From Phymatolithon calcareum (taxonomy: Eukaryota; Rhodophyta; Florideophyceae; Hapalidiales), in the NCBI GenBank assembly GCA_977006965.1, contig OZ345369.1, forward strand, positions 1,426,001 to 1,490,000: 64,000 nt of DNA, read 5' to 3'. Below are positions 44,110 to 55,207 of this stretch, piece after piece; position 1 is the first letter of the stretch; every line of letters begins with the position of its first letter. Under the pieces are notes generated by a model. That model saw only the letters and a list, made by a program, of their open reading frames with translations. It had not been told where the DNA came from and did no database searches. The position numbers were made by a program, and so were the translations under genes.

Positions 44110-44440
44110 CAAAAAGATGAAGAGACTGAAAGGATTGATTAGTATCAAAAACATTTGTAGTAAAGATTGCGTTCCCGAAGGGCGGGTTGTGTCACGGACG
44201 ATGGCGACAGCTGAATGGTCAGTTTGGTTTTATCGCCATAACGCAAAAGCTCGCACAGCTTTGGTATGGGAGCACAAAAACGATCTGTATCAGAATGCGT
44301 ACGAAACATAGTGCACGATATCATATGATACACGACATAGGAAAACTTGAGCGATCTCCACAAGGATTTACGGCCAAAGTTAGATTTTTAAAGTTACACC
44401 TGCTCCTTTCTCACAAGTTTGCGTCGGATATGGAATAGCA
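44110..44440 (+). pseudogene. Repeated unknown module, copy 2
   Basis: Contains KGLISIKNICSKDCVPEGR and, in the overlapping frame, GRWRQLNGQFGFIAITQKLA, continuing to FLKLHLLLSHKFASDME. It is homologous to 40100-40300. A small palindrome (CACAGCATCATGCTGTG, about 44066) lies just upstream. Confidence 0.4.
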
Positions 44441-46424
44441 AATGATTTGACTTTCCGTCTTCCAAACACCTGAAAGAGCACTCTGGATAAGGATTGAAAA
44501 GCTTTTATTTGCAAGACTCTTCTTGTTCAAGGGTGGCTCCTGCAAAGAGAGATTTAGCTGTATATTTTTCCTTTATTGTGTAGACAACAGAGTCTATTTT
44601 GCGTCGCAAAGACAGGATTTACGAGGAGAAAAAGGAGGCTTTCCGTCCTCGTCCGTTCTACGGAATCACCCATCATGTGATGCTACATCTTCTGGCGAAT
44701 TTATGAGTGACTCTTTGTACTCTTCCTTTGCGCGTACGACGCGATCTACGTAGAAAAGATTGCGATCGTGTATGCATAGAGAGCGCGTACGAAAGAGGCG
44801 CGTCTGTTATAGATCATGAAAAACATTCCCAGATTTGTAAAACCCACGAATCCCTAAAATATATCCAACCATTTCTCAACAACTTGCAGATTTCCACATT
44901 CTGTCTCAACCTTTTGATCCAACAGGGAGAAAAAACCGTGCGTTTTTGAACGTCTAGAAAAGGAAGCAACTTTCAAACAAGAATTTGCTAAAACAATACA
45001 TATCACTTGCTTTCAGTATCGCAACATATTTTGCTACATCTTTTTTGGGCCGTGTATATACATATGCAGCGTCGTGTATACTAGAGAGTGCTTATTTGAG
45101 CATTATTTTTTATGACGTAATGTGTCGTTTACCTCTTCATGACGTAATACTGCTTCCAGTCAGCGAAGCCTTTCGGAGTGGGCCACCGACTTGTTGCAAC
45201 AACTTGATGGCCCGTGCCTCCTGTTTAGATTTCGGCGCGTGCTTTATTGTTTGCAAGGTATTCTGTACGCCTACACGATCTTTGCCCTTCCACCCGCACA
45301 CTTCACTAAAAGCCGTTACCTCATTACAGTCCCTTTTGCGCCACATCACAAACCAAATTCCGCGACGTCTGCTACGTCCTGAGGGGCGTAACGACCGCTT
45401 CTGCCAAACCATAACACGCACACTCGATCCGCAGTCAGCAACTCAAGATTTAACTAGGATACACATTCGGTCACCAGGACTTGTTTGCGCTCTCGAATAA
45501 ACAATCACTGCGATGATCGCGCCTCCTTTCCGCCATAATGATCTCATGTTCCGGTGAATCGCGACTGTGGCGGAGCGATAGTCTAAGACTCATTCTTATG
45601 AGTCTCGGCTACAACAGATGCTGATCATCGTGATGACGGTGGTCAAGGTCGCGCGATCTCCCTATTCCCGTTTCAACAGTAATTTATAACCGACCGCAAC
45701 CCCGACATAACTCCGCCGCTGTTTCCCGTTAAGACGACGTTGTACACGTTCACCCTAACGCGGGAACAAGTATAGATACCAGACCGAATTACACCCTCGT
45801 TCGACATAACTCGCCGCATCTCTGTCCAGTGCGATGACTCCATCACTCGCCACCTCTCCATCAATGTAAATTGTCGGTCCTTAGTCGCGATTGTGCAACG
45901 GTAGCAAGTGGACTCACTGTGTGCGTGCTCGTACGAGGTTCCATCTCGCAAGCTCCATTAGGGTGGTGCAGAACTTCGACTTCATCATCGCGTTAAGGAA
46001 AAGAGACTTCAGTTTGTTCGGGTATGGAAACAGCCTGTGCAAGTTTTTCTGTTGGACAATCCACATGGGTACATGAGAATTTTGAGCACCGTATGTAAAA
46101 GACGAAGGTAAAAGAACGTTGGGCGAGCGGTGGAATGAATTTTATGTGACAAGTTCTACGGTATTATCGCAAAACCGCAAAGAATACAAATAAAGTTGTG
46201 AATTTTTCGCGAACTCTAGAAAAGCAAGTTCACCCGCAACCATTTTCTCTTCTTGAGGTGTACAGTAGCTGTCCGGAAAAGTATAGCCACATTTGTAGGC
46301 TTGGGGAAAGTTGATGTCAATGTGTAGATCAGTTGAGAGCAGGCAGGGTAACGCGGAAGTCAAGAGGGGCGCAGTTGTTGTTTTTGCATAAGGTAAACGA
46401 TGTTACAGCCGGTCAGCAACACGA
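44441..46424. other. No confident gene
   Basis: A 171-residue plus frame (44985-45500) and an overlapping 94-residue minus frame (45137-45421, basic) are open; neither resembles a family I know. The minus frame (EVCGWKGKDRVGVQNTLQTI) looks slightly more natural. Confidence 0.35.
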
Positions 46425-47194
46425 TCAACAATAGTATTGCGAGCAATTAACAGCGCCTGTCCCGGCTGGTATAATCGGTGCACCGTAGTACGGAACAAAC
46501 GGCTCGGGTTTCGACACAGGGAGTGAAGCCGCGTCGTCATCGTCGTTAAGTAGGTTACGGATCGAAAGCGGAGAGGAAGTCGACGGGGCAGTCAATTTCG
46601 GCCCCGGCAATGCGCTGATTATCGGATAGGCTGACTGCGAGGACACGGGAGACGTGGACAAAGGCGGTACGATGGGGCGCGATGGAACACGTGTGAGCAA
46701 CGAGTCGAGCGCACCGTCGTGGTGACCAATGCCACTACCCCCCGAGAGGGACATCGAGAAAGGGGAGAATCCACGAAGGGAGGCAAGAGCACCGGATGGC
46801 ATGGATGGTTGCGGCGTGTGGAAGCGTGGTGTGTAGTGCTGATGACGAGGCTTGCGGATCGGAGAACGTTGCACCGGTTGTGTGAGCCGGTAAGACCCAG
46901 AGGTGGGAGGGCGCGGGCCGGGACGGCGGCGCTTCTCCTGGGTGTGGTTCTTGCGACGCCAGCGGATGCCGCATGCATTGCACATCAGGAAGCTCCCTAT
47001 ATAGAAGGATGGAAAGAGTGGGTTAGGTCGATGTCGAACTACAGATTAAGAAAGTCAATAGGGAAAAAGAGCATACCGTTGTGACCGTAGCGCCATTGCG
47101 CGGTGGAGTCGGTACCGCACTGCTGGCAGACGCGAGCGGGACGCTTTTCGCTAGGCGATGCCGGGGCGGAGTACTCGTGCGAGAGGGCGGCCAT
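46425..47194 (-). CDS. GATA-type zinc-finger protein, two exons
   Basis: CDS is complement(join(46425-46996, 47077-47194)), 229 residues. Exon 1 starts at ATG 47194 and carries CQQCGTDSTAQWRYGHNG; exon 2 continues SFLMCNACGIRWRRKN. Together they form a GATA zinc finger, C-X2-C-X18-C-X2-C, with the family signature LCNACG-like MCNACG and a basic tail (RRKNHTQEKRRRPGPRP). The 80-bp intron has donor GTATGC and acceptor TATATAG and splits a Gly codon inside the finger. The rest is Ser/Pro-rich and disordered with a short DDDD acidic stretch. GATA proteins bind (A/T)GATA(A/G) sites as transcription regulators in the nucleus. Finger at residues about 24-49. Which target genes is unknown. Confidence 0.85.
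46997..47076 (-). other. Intron of the GATA gene, 80 bp
   Basis: GTATGC...TATAG with phase 1; removing it joins the two halves of the zinc finger in frame. Confidence 0.85.
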
Positions 47195-50100
47195 GATGCG
47201 TTGTTTGTTCGGAAGCTAGTTATCCTTAGCGTTGATGATATTGTAGATGGACTGTGTGATGCAGAGAAATACGGTTGCGAACGATGAGTTTAAGTACTGT
47301 AGGGATCGAGGGTGCAATGGGGGAAATGGTGGCGGAGCCGCGGAGGCGCCGTGCCGGCAGGGGCGCTTGCGCCCAAAATGGAGCTCCGCTTGATCACACA
47401 GTTCGGTACAGCGCGGCGCATCTGTATGGTTCGGCCGCACGGCGCTGAAAGTCATACCGAGCACGCGCGTGTTTGCGAAGTCGCGACACGGTGCTCGGAA
47501 TTGTTGCAGCCGCTGCACGTGTGCGAGCTCCGTGCTGGAAAACACGAGCTTTCTCCGTGTTCTTTGCATCCAGGCTCTAGTGTAAAATCCAAAAATAAAA
47601 ACTGGAAATTTCACCCGCAATCAATGATCTCCTTTCCGCGCGGACGAAAATGGGGCGTAGATCGCAGAAGGGGTTTGAAAAAAGGCCGAAATGACGCCAT
47701 TGCACACTCTTCCGCCAAACAAGCTCTGAAATAGGGCCGGCATGAGATGTCCAATTAAAATACCACAAATATTCAGAAAGGAGAACGCTCATACACGGAT
47801 CGTGCAAGAGCGAAAAAGAGCATCATAACGACATGGCCCAGTTAGCGCTACGCAATTGCATATAGGTCCTCGTCACACGCTGAGCATGGGCGTCACGTGG
47901 CCGATCGGGCAGAAATGTATCCAGGTTCAGGCCAGATTGGATCCACTTAGGGCCCGAATTACGTATGCAGGTTTTCCGCCGTGCCCGGACTTCATGTCGC
48001 GATTTCGGGCCCACTTTTACCGCCTTTCACCTTCAGCGCAACGGCAACCGGCAAAAACCCTCTGGAAAGCGAGGAGCCAGCCGCCAAGCAGGTTTGTATG
48101 GTTCAGCAGCCGACTGCGAGGCATGCTCACGTTTCTTGTCGCTCGATCCATGTGTGAGGGTGCCAGTGAATAGTTCGAAGTCTGGAGGCGACATATTGCA
48201 AAGTCCAGTGGCCGCCAACTTGTTTCCCCATCAAGCAAATTCTGGGTGCAGTCTCCACTGCACTGCAAACTTCCAATTTGGGTTACCTAGCACTGCTATC
48301 GGTCTGCCTCGCGCCAGGCCCATTTTTAGGGACTGCATGTTTTCACCCTGTCGTCACCTCTGTATAGTTGGCCATCCGACAACAGCATTGTAAACAAAAA
48401 TTCGATACGTTTCTCCTTGCTGACCTATGCTCAAATTGTTACATACTCTTTGTGCTCCTGTCAAGATTTAGGTGGGACCTACCGGGAATTCAGCAAGCCT
48501 AGGCGGTCTGATACTGTCCTGTAGATCTCCGAGTGCGTTTATTTCGGATCTCCGCGGCTCGCCCACACTTCAACCTGGGTTTGAAAACTTAAACTCCGAA
48601 ATGTGCTCTTCCGGCTTCCAACTGACTGAAAACGTGTTGCTCTCATGCCGCCCAGTCGAGCACCGAAGCGTCCTTATAGACCGCTAGGTCAAAGCGAGTC
48701 CCCTCCGTTGCAGAATGGCACTACTGTTATCTCCGAAACGTTTGAGCCTAGTTGGCGTCGACTCTCTTCCCCGTCTCACAACTTCTAAAAGTAGATCTTC
48801 CCGTCGGTCGGTTAGCTGCACTCTTGCAGAACTGGACTGTGCGAGCTGTCCAGATTTCTCCCATCTTGCAGCATCTGATGCATTCTCCCACGAAACGACG
48901 GCAACCCCGTGTGTAAGCCCCTTCCGTGCATCTCGTGCACCTTTGTCCGTCTTGAGCTTGCTCCGCAAAATGCGGCATCCAGATTGAAGTACATTTCGGT
49001 CAGATCTACCCTACAGTAGCGCTACCATTCGCCATCGATTAATACGTCAGTAAAGAGAATTAGAGCATGACCTCTGTGCCGCACTTTAATTTGGACAGAG
49101 AGAACGCAGCAGAATCGTATTAACACTATTCGTAGCTATTTGTTGCTGTCAACATGTAAGATACTCGGTATATAACTAAAATAGCCTTGCATGCATGCAG
49201 TGCGTAGTTTTTTTGGGAGATGGTAAGACAGCATCCTTCGCGACGTCTTTGACTTTCGTGGATTCGAAGACATAGAACGGGAATACCATTATGTTTACTA
49301 ATTTTAGTGCGTCAACGGTCCAGCGAGGTCCTTGAAAAGTTTCCTTGCGGAGAGACCATGTCCACTGCGAGAAAAGTGCATGTCATGAATGTACAGTAGA
49401 AGATGATCTCGGCGAGCCAATTACTTGCTTCACTTAATAAGATTAGGCTCACGGTCTATACAAATGGACACACAGCTTAACATCAACGCTTCTGCTGGAC
49501 TAAGAAAATGAACTCAAATTGCGCACAATACTGGAACAAACTTGTGTATTCTATTGCAATAGAGAAGTCGAGATGTCGAGAAGTCCAATACAAGTGTTTA
49601 TTAGTTGCCTCTTTCGGCCACGACTGGGGGGGGGGCAGGTACTACCATATACTTAGAGACGAAGAACTGAAGAAAAATCAATGTACTTTGCATCGCCTGG
49701 TCGACTCTATAGCGGTACTTCCCATAAAGAAAAGCGCGAGAGTTGCAGATACTGTATCCCGTCTTTGTGAGGTCTTCATATAGGGTAGTTCTGCATCTAG
49801 CAGAAGAATTTTGAGGAGCGCTGGCTATCTCAGATGGATATACCAATAGTGCGGATCCGGTTTTTATCTGCTTCTATCCGCCAGTTGCTGGTGATCAGCA
49901 GGCGAACTGGTACTCGGCCGAGAATGCTTTACCAAAATTGGGCACCCGATTATTCAGCAGTAGATGTCGCATCTCCCCTCAACTGGCACTATCATTTCAT
50001 TGCCTCATCGGGCAGATTGGTATTGCATATATGCATATTATGAAGCTCTGCAGCGGAGTATACTGTCTCAAACCCTGAGGCGTCTTACGCATCAACTGCC

Positions 50101-50545
50101 TACTGAAGTGCAATGAGCCGCGATACCTGGCGATACAGCTTTGGTAAGTTCTAATGCCACGTTTACAGACGGTGCAGCGCCTTCGTCCGACAAATGAGAA
50201 ATTGCTTTAAAAGTAGTTCCAGATTCATAGTTATTCTGTTGCATATTTGAGTCGTCTTCCCGTACAGTAGTGCTATTTCATTGCTCTTCCTCACTCAGAT
50301 TGCACTGACGCCATCAAAATTGGTCATTTCCTACAAATAAAAGAGCCCCCTGTGAACTGTCCCTATTAATATCAATGGCCTTCAGCTCGCACTCTGTGCA
50401 CGATCTGGCCTGGTCGTGGTTCTTATGCCGCCTAGTAGGAGACTCCAATTTCTATCATTTTGAAGTTAGTGTCTACGAGCGCCGCGTAATAAGCTACGGA
50501 CATTCCCAGGTGCACGGATTACATTCGGAAATAGCTCGCTGTGGG

Positions 50546-50586
50546 AAGAGTGTCTCTCGCACTTTTTAAGTGTGAGAGACACTCTT
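50546..50586. repeat. 41-bp palindrome, 19-bp arms, 3-nt spacer
   Basis: Arms 50546-50564 and 50568-50586 are reverse complements with one mismatch, around TTT. A further few bases pair imperfectly outside. Confidence 0.95.
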
Positions 50587-51266
50587 GTCCCATCTTTTAT
50601 GTAGTACTGTACAGTAGTGTCAACTTTCGGCTGCATGCAAGAATCGGCTTGCGAAAAGAGCGATGGACATCTTTCTCAACTACCTTCCAATATTGGAACT
50701 TTCAACACACGTTAGCGCAAAATATATGCAAAAATTGTAGTTTAGATTTCTAGGAAATCCTGCGATTATTAGGAGAGGTATTACCCATGGTGCACAAATT
50801 TCTCATGGAGGCCACGTGGCACCTCATGGATTTTAGCAGACAGAGGGACCTTCTTGAGAATTCGAATTTTGCGTCCGCACTACCAGTCTGAAGAAGTCCA
50901 TATATCCAGTCCCAAATATTTTCACTGGTAATGAGGACGCGGCATAGGTTTGGCGTGGCTGATGTGCTCATCTATGGGTCATTTTTCTCATAACGATTTA
51001 TAGTTTTCGGAAGTGGAATTGCTTTTCAACCAAACTTTTCGTAATGTTTCAAGTTTTTGCTAAAAAGTGTGCGAAAACATTTCGAAGCGAAAGTTTGCAA
51101 ATCAACACTCAGCCACTGAAAACCTATGCCGCGTCCTCGTAACCAGTCCACGAAATAATGACTGGCAATGAGGACTTTTTTGACTGCGTCTATGCCGCGA
51201 TTTTGATGAATTCTCAAGAAGGCCCCTCAGACAGTCTGTCCACTTGGCCATCTGTTCTGGTGAGTA

Positions 51267-51297
51267 TGCAGTGCGAACAAAATTTGTTCGCATTGCA
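51267..51297. repeat. 31-bp palindrome, 15-bp arms, 1-nt spacer
   Basis: Arms 51267-51281 and 51283-51297 are reverse complements with one mismatch (core GCGAACAAAATTTGTTCGC). It lies 47 bases before the PFDN2 ATG, so it would be in the promoter or 5' leader. Confidence 0.95.
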
Positions 51298-51344
51298 AGG
51301 TAATTCGCTAGGGAGACCAGCCACCTTTCACCCTTTTGCAAAAG

Positions 51345-51716
51345 ATGGCCAGCACCCTCTCCGCACAAGAACAGCGCGATCTTGCGACGCGTTATCAGGG
51401 CCTGCGCGAGGAGATCGACAGCTTGTATAATCGACTCGCGATTGTGGATGGTGACCGTAGCGAACACGATCTCGTCCTCAAGCAACTCGCATCTCTCGAC
51501 GGCTCCCGTCGGTGCTGGCACCAAGTTGGTGCCGTTCTTGCGGAAAAGACTGTCTCTGAAGTTGTTCCTGTTCTCAAGAGTACTCGCACTCAGCTAGCTG
51601 AAACCGTGAAAAAGCTCACCGAGGCCGTTCAAGCGCGCGAGAAGGAGCTTGCAGAGATGACCAAGAAATACGGCATTCGCGAGGTCGGCGCTTCTGCTGC
51701 TGCCGCCGCTCAGTGA
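51345..51716 (+). CDS. PFDN2: Prefoldin subunit 2
   Basis: A 123-residue intronless protein from ATG 51345. It matches prefoldin subunit 2 along its length: an N-terminal helix (EQRDLATRYQGLREEIDSLY), the conserved centre SEHDLVLKQLASLDGSRRCW, then HQVGAVLAEKTVSEVVPVLK (family pattern R-x-C-x-x-x-G-x-V-L-x-E-x-T-V-x-E-V-x-P), a C-terminal helix (LTEAVQAREKELAEMTKKYG) and an Ala tail. Prefoldin is a cytosolic hexamer of two alpha and four beta subunits that hands unfolded actin and tubulin to chaperonin CCT; subunit 2 is a beta type with two coiled-coil helices and a beta hairpin. Human PFDN2 is about 154 residues, so this copy has a shorter N-terminus. No defects seen. Confidence 0.95.
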   Translation: MASTLSAQEQRDLATRYQGLREEIDSLYNRLAIVDGDRSEHDLVLKQLASLDGSRRCWHQVGAVLAEKTVSEVVPVLKSTRTQLAETVKKLTEAVQAREKELAEMTKKYGIREVGASAAAAAQ

Positions 51717-52986
51717 CCCGGTGGTCCTGTGAAACGTCCTGTGCCCTTGTCCAGTCTCTGCCCCATCTTGTCGCAGGCCCGCGTGACATGCAGCAGTACT
51801 CCCTGGGGCATAATATCCGCCCCTTACGGTCGTGTGGCTATAATGTAAATCACGGGAGGGTGTGCTGGTGAGTGTTGGGAATGGCGCGGGACGTGCAAAT
51901 TCGTGTGCTCATTGCGTGTTGGGCAGAAGAGGCGGGTATTGTATTTGGTTTTCGCAAATTACAACCTGTAAAAGATGTACACCGCGTGCCCAGTCTGCGA
52001 TCTGTGAGAGGGACAGTTGTTTCTATTGCGCGAGCAGCGATTGCAAACAGGGTAGATCATGAGCACGGTACGCATACACTGTCCCCAGGGGTTCGGGGAT
52101 CTGTCTCGAGCGTGACCTGTGCCTCTGGAGCGGGGACGAGTCGGTACTGGACAGTCGTGGTACGTTAATGTTGGACTCCATAGCGAGATAACACCCACAT
52201 GGTGGGCTCGAACGTGATCTTAACAACGATAAAACTCTTATCCGCCAGTTGTCAAGCACGCTCTTGACTACGTACACGTTTTTGGCAAAGCATAGGTCGT
52301 ACAGAAAACTCGAACTATTGAATTGAATATGCTCACGAGAGACGTTGCATATAGCTGAGAATTCGTACTGTTCCGTCCCCTTTTAATCTTTGGACCAGAA
52401 AACGTTTCTCTTCGGAGCGCCTCCGCAGAGGCCGGGCACTTGGGAAAGTTCTTTTTCACCTGCAATTTGTCTTCCTGAATACAGATGAACAACGAAGCAA
52501 TGATAGGAGCTGGATCTTGTGTTATTGCTGGAATTGCGACCCTGCTCACACGGCTCGCAGTTGCATAGGAATTCATGAGTCGCTGCAGTGCTACTGTTCG
52601 TACTGTACTTCTACCATTGGTAAAACTAATAGATTTCGCTGTATTAATCTTGCACAGTACGAGTGGACCGTGTGCAAATTTTGGCGCCTCCCAAGGTGCT
52701 TAGACGAGAAACAGAAATATATCGTTATCACACCAGTCCGCTACATTAGGTAGAGGACTTGCAAAACTGCGAAGCCATAAGCCTCTTTTTCAATATGAAA
52801 AAGAGACGTAGGGGTTCACATTTTGTGATTTCAATCATTAAGTTGACACTACCCTCACCGGAGGTGATCACCGATAATTCACGTACAGCGCGGCGGAGGG
52901 GTTCAATAGTTCTTTGCAATAAAATCCTTTACATACACAGGGACGGACGTGCATGGCAGCAAATCGTTCCAATCCAGCCACATGAA
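51717..52986. other. Intergenic between PFDN2 and the HSBP1-like gene
   Basis: Convergent 3' flanks. An imperfect palindrome CTCTTTTTCAATATGAAAAA with GAG is near 52780-52804. No other gene recognised. Confidence 0.4.
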
Positions 52987-53482
52987 TCACGCTCGTCGCT
53001 TCCGCTGCATAGCCGGTCTCGACTTTCCAGAACTTGTCGGGGAGTCCAGAGAATCCATATTGTCAACGCCTTCGTTCAGGTCAACTACAGACTCTTCCAG
53101 CAGGGCGATTTTTTCGCGCATGCTGTCCACTGTGCAAATTGACAGAAGAGATGTTATTATCAGTTTCTGGACGACGCAAAAGTGCGCAAGAACTAGGAGG
53201 AGGAGGATACGCACTAGTCTTGAATACGGTTTCTGAGAATTCTTTATAAGACTCCTCCATCTTACCAAGAAGCTCGCGGAGCTCCTTCTCCACCGCTTCG
53301 CTGCCCGCTAGCTCCTCCTCGACTGGAGCCTCCATGCCGCTCTCCGGTGGCACTGACGCGATTGAGGTCATGGATGCTACGGATGGCACAGATACTGTGG
53401 ACGCCACAGACGGCATTGCGACGTTTGCCACCCCCGACGCTCCAGCAGAGCCGTCGGAAAGTGCTGGCGAAAATCCTGCCAT
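52987..53482 (-). CDS. HSBP1-like coiled-coil protein, two exons
   Basis: CDS is complement(join(52987-53129, 53215-53482)), 136 residues from ATG 53482. After splicing the core reads LRELLGKMEESYKEFSETVF then KTMDSMREKIALLEESVVDL, which matches heat-shock-factor-binding protein 1 in heptad pattern and key residues (L-x-x-M...S...D-x-M...I-x-x-L-E...DL). HSBP1 forms a coiled-coil trimer that binds HSF1 and also helps WASH complex assembly. The 85-bp intron (donor GTGCGT, acceptor TTGCACAG, phase 1) lies in the middle of the coil. Ordinary HSBP1 has about 76 residues; here a Val/Ser/Pro-rich N-terminal extension of about 60 residues (PSVASTVSVPSVASMTSI) and a basic C-terminus (QRKRRA) are added. 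The GTGAGT directly at the ATG resembles a splice donor, so an earlier exon cannot be excluded. Confidence 0.72.
53130..53214 (-). other. Intron of the HSBP1-like gene, 85 bp
   Basis: Donor GTGCGTATCC, pyrimidine-rich beginning, acceptor TTGCACAG. Splicing restores an unbroken coiled-coil heptad pattern. Confidence 0.8.
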
Positions 53483-53488
53483 ACTCAC

Positions 53489-54253
53489 CAGTCCTTAAGC
53501 TTTGCGGCGTTAGGCACTGGCAACTTCTTAACGTCCAGACAATCGTAGCCTTCTGCGTCACCGCGGAGTGACGGGCATCTTTTTCCGATTGTGAATTGAC
53601 GCAGAACGAAGAGGAAGGTGAGATGAGACATTTCTGTCATACGCATACGAAAAGGAGGCAAAATTCGACCGTTCGGCCCATATGATACGGCACAGCGGGT
53701 CGCAAAATATTTCCCACTGGACCAGTCGGAGGCTTGTCGAGTTCATAGATGGACATCTGTCATTAGGAGTGAGCATCGATATTTGAGTATCAACGATCAT
53801 TTTCGCGATATCAATGAAAATCAGAACTTTGCAAAAGTATCAACTACTGTAAGGCTACTAGATTCACGTTTGACCATACATGTTGAACGTGTAGTGCCAG
53901 AAGTTTTTTCTTTACTTCAAAAATATCTGCACGGAGATATTTTTGACGTAAAGAATAACATGTTTTCGCACGTTTTAGTATGCTTAAAAAGTGATAAAAT
54001 TTGAAAAATGTGCCATAACTTTCAATTGAAAGCTGCAAAATACTTCGTAAAGTAATACTCTTGAAGATAACAACCACCACTTTCACCTGCAGCTGTAGGA
54101 TGATAAACCAAGGCCTCTGAAATACACCCTCCCACTACGACTGCTCACGTCCTCCGATCCCGCCTGAGGAGCTTTGCGAATCACGCCACACAAGGTGGTA
54201 AGCTGTGAGCTTGACGACAGGGCTGTTCCTCGACATCTGTTCCCTTCGCAGGA
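53489..54253. other. Intergenic between divergent HSBP1-like and NB-ARC-WD40 genes
   Basis: About 770 bases separate the two starts, so promoters of both must lie here. A palindrome is at 53910-53953. CTGTTCCCTTCGCAG directly before the ATG at 54254 resembles a 3' splice site, hinting at a 5' leader intron. Confidence 0.4.
53910..53953. repeat. 44-bp palindrome, 19-bp arms, 6-nt spacer
   Basis: Arms 53910-53928 and 53935-53953 are reverse complements with one mismatch, around GCACGG. Followed by ATGTTTTCGCAC, shared in inverted orientation with 51060-51090. Confidence 0.95.
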
Positions 54254-55207
54254 ATGGCTGAAGCCGTAGGTCTTGTACTCGGAGTTGTCGGCATGATCGA
54301 TCAGTTGGCACAGAGACTGTCCAACTTAAAGAAGCGCTGCGAAGAGTTTGGGTCACTGCCCGACAACTGGCATTCTTCCATCAAGTCCTTCGAAGACTGC
54401 AAAACAAGTTTTGAAAGTATCGAAGCAACGCTTGTGAATGACAAGGAATATATTGGCGAACGTGCGACAAGCACGTTTCGCACCATTCTGAAGAACGTTG
54501 AGGAGTATCTGACAACGGCAGAGGCCATCTTGAAGAGCCTAGAGGATGAGTTTACAAGGGAGAGCTCTCCTGGAACTGCGAGTGAGAGTTCTCATGTTTT
54601 CAGTAACTCTTCGAAACAACGGTGTCTTCCGTGTCTTCCGTGTCTTCATTGGCGAAGAAGGAATCGAATTGTCGACGGTCGTCCAGTGAACGAGGGCAAG
54701 CTATTCTCTAGGGTGAACAAGGTGAAAACAGCGCTTGAAAAACTTGACGCGATATGGAAGGAGGCTCAACCCGCGATTGAACGCGTAGCAATAGCTCTTG
54801 TTACCCCTTCCATGGGATTTAATGTCAGAGTGCTATGTGACGAATATCTTGCCCATTTTGATGAGCCCCCGCTTCCAAACAAAGTGGTGCTAAACTTCAG
54901 TGGTGATACCATGGAGGCGTTCTTGAAGCGTGAAGTATTGTCGAACTCTGCCGGTGAAAGGGTGACGGCTGCTGTTAGTCAATGCGTGCTTGGGGCAGTG
55001 GGAATGGGTGGAGTGGGGAAAACTGTTGCACTTCAGGGTCTTTGCCGTGAATCGGAAGTGAAGAACAAGTACTTCGACGGGGTGTTCTTCATCACTCTTG
55101 GACAAGACGTTGCTGAAGAAAATGTGATTGAAGGTGTTGCACACTTCGTTGAAAGCTCGGGCGGCAAGTCTCTTGCCAGGGATATCACAAATAAGAGATC
55201 TGTAGAA

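Larger units (their letters stand above)
47195..51344. other. Intergenic between GATA gene and PFDN2; no confident gene
   Basis: Many overlapping frames of 60-140 residues occur at 47.2-49.0 kb on both strands because stops are rare in this GC-rich part; none resembles a known protein. The stretch 51010-51100 resembles, in inverted orientation, 53930-54050 (shared ATGTTTTCGCAC). Two palindromes are listed separately. Confidence 0.4.

Noticed and set aside
45137-45421. Basic 94-residue minus frame
   Set aside because: Slightly protein-like but overlapped by a longer plus frame; I cannot decide between them.
47216-47734. Overlapping frames of 134 and 140 residues on opposite strands
   Set aside because: GC-rich sequence with few stops; neither translation looks like a protein. 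The minus frame ends upstream of the GATA start and has no splice link to it.
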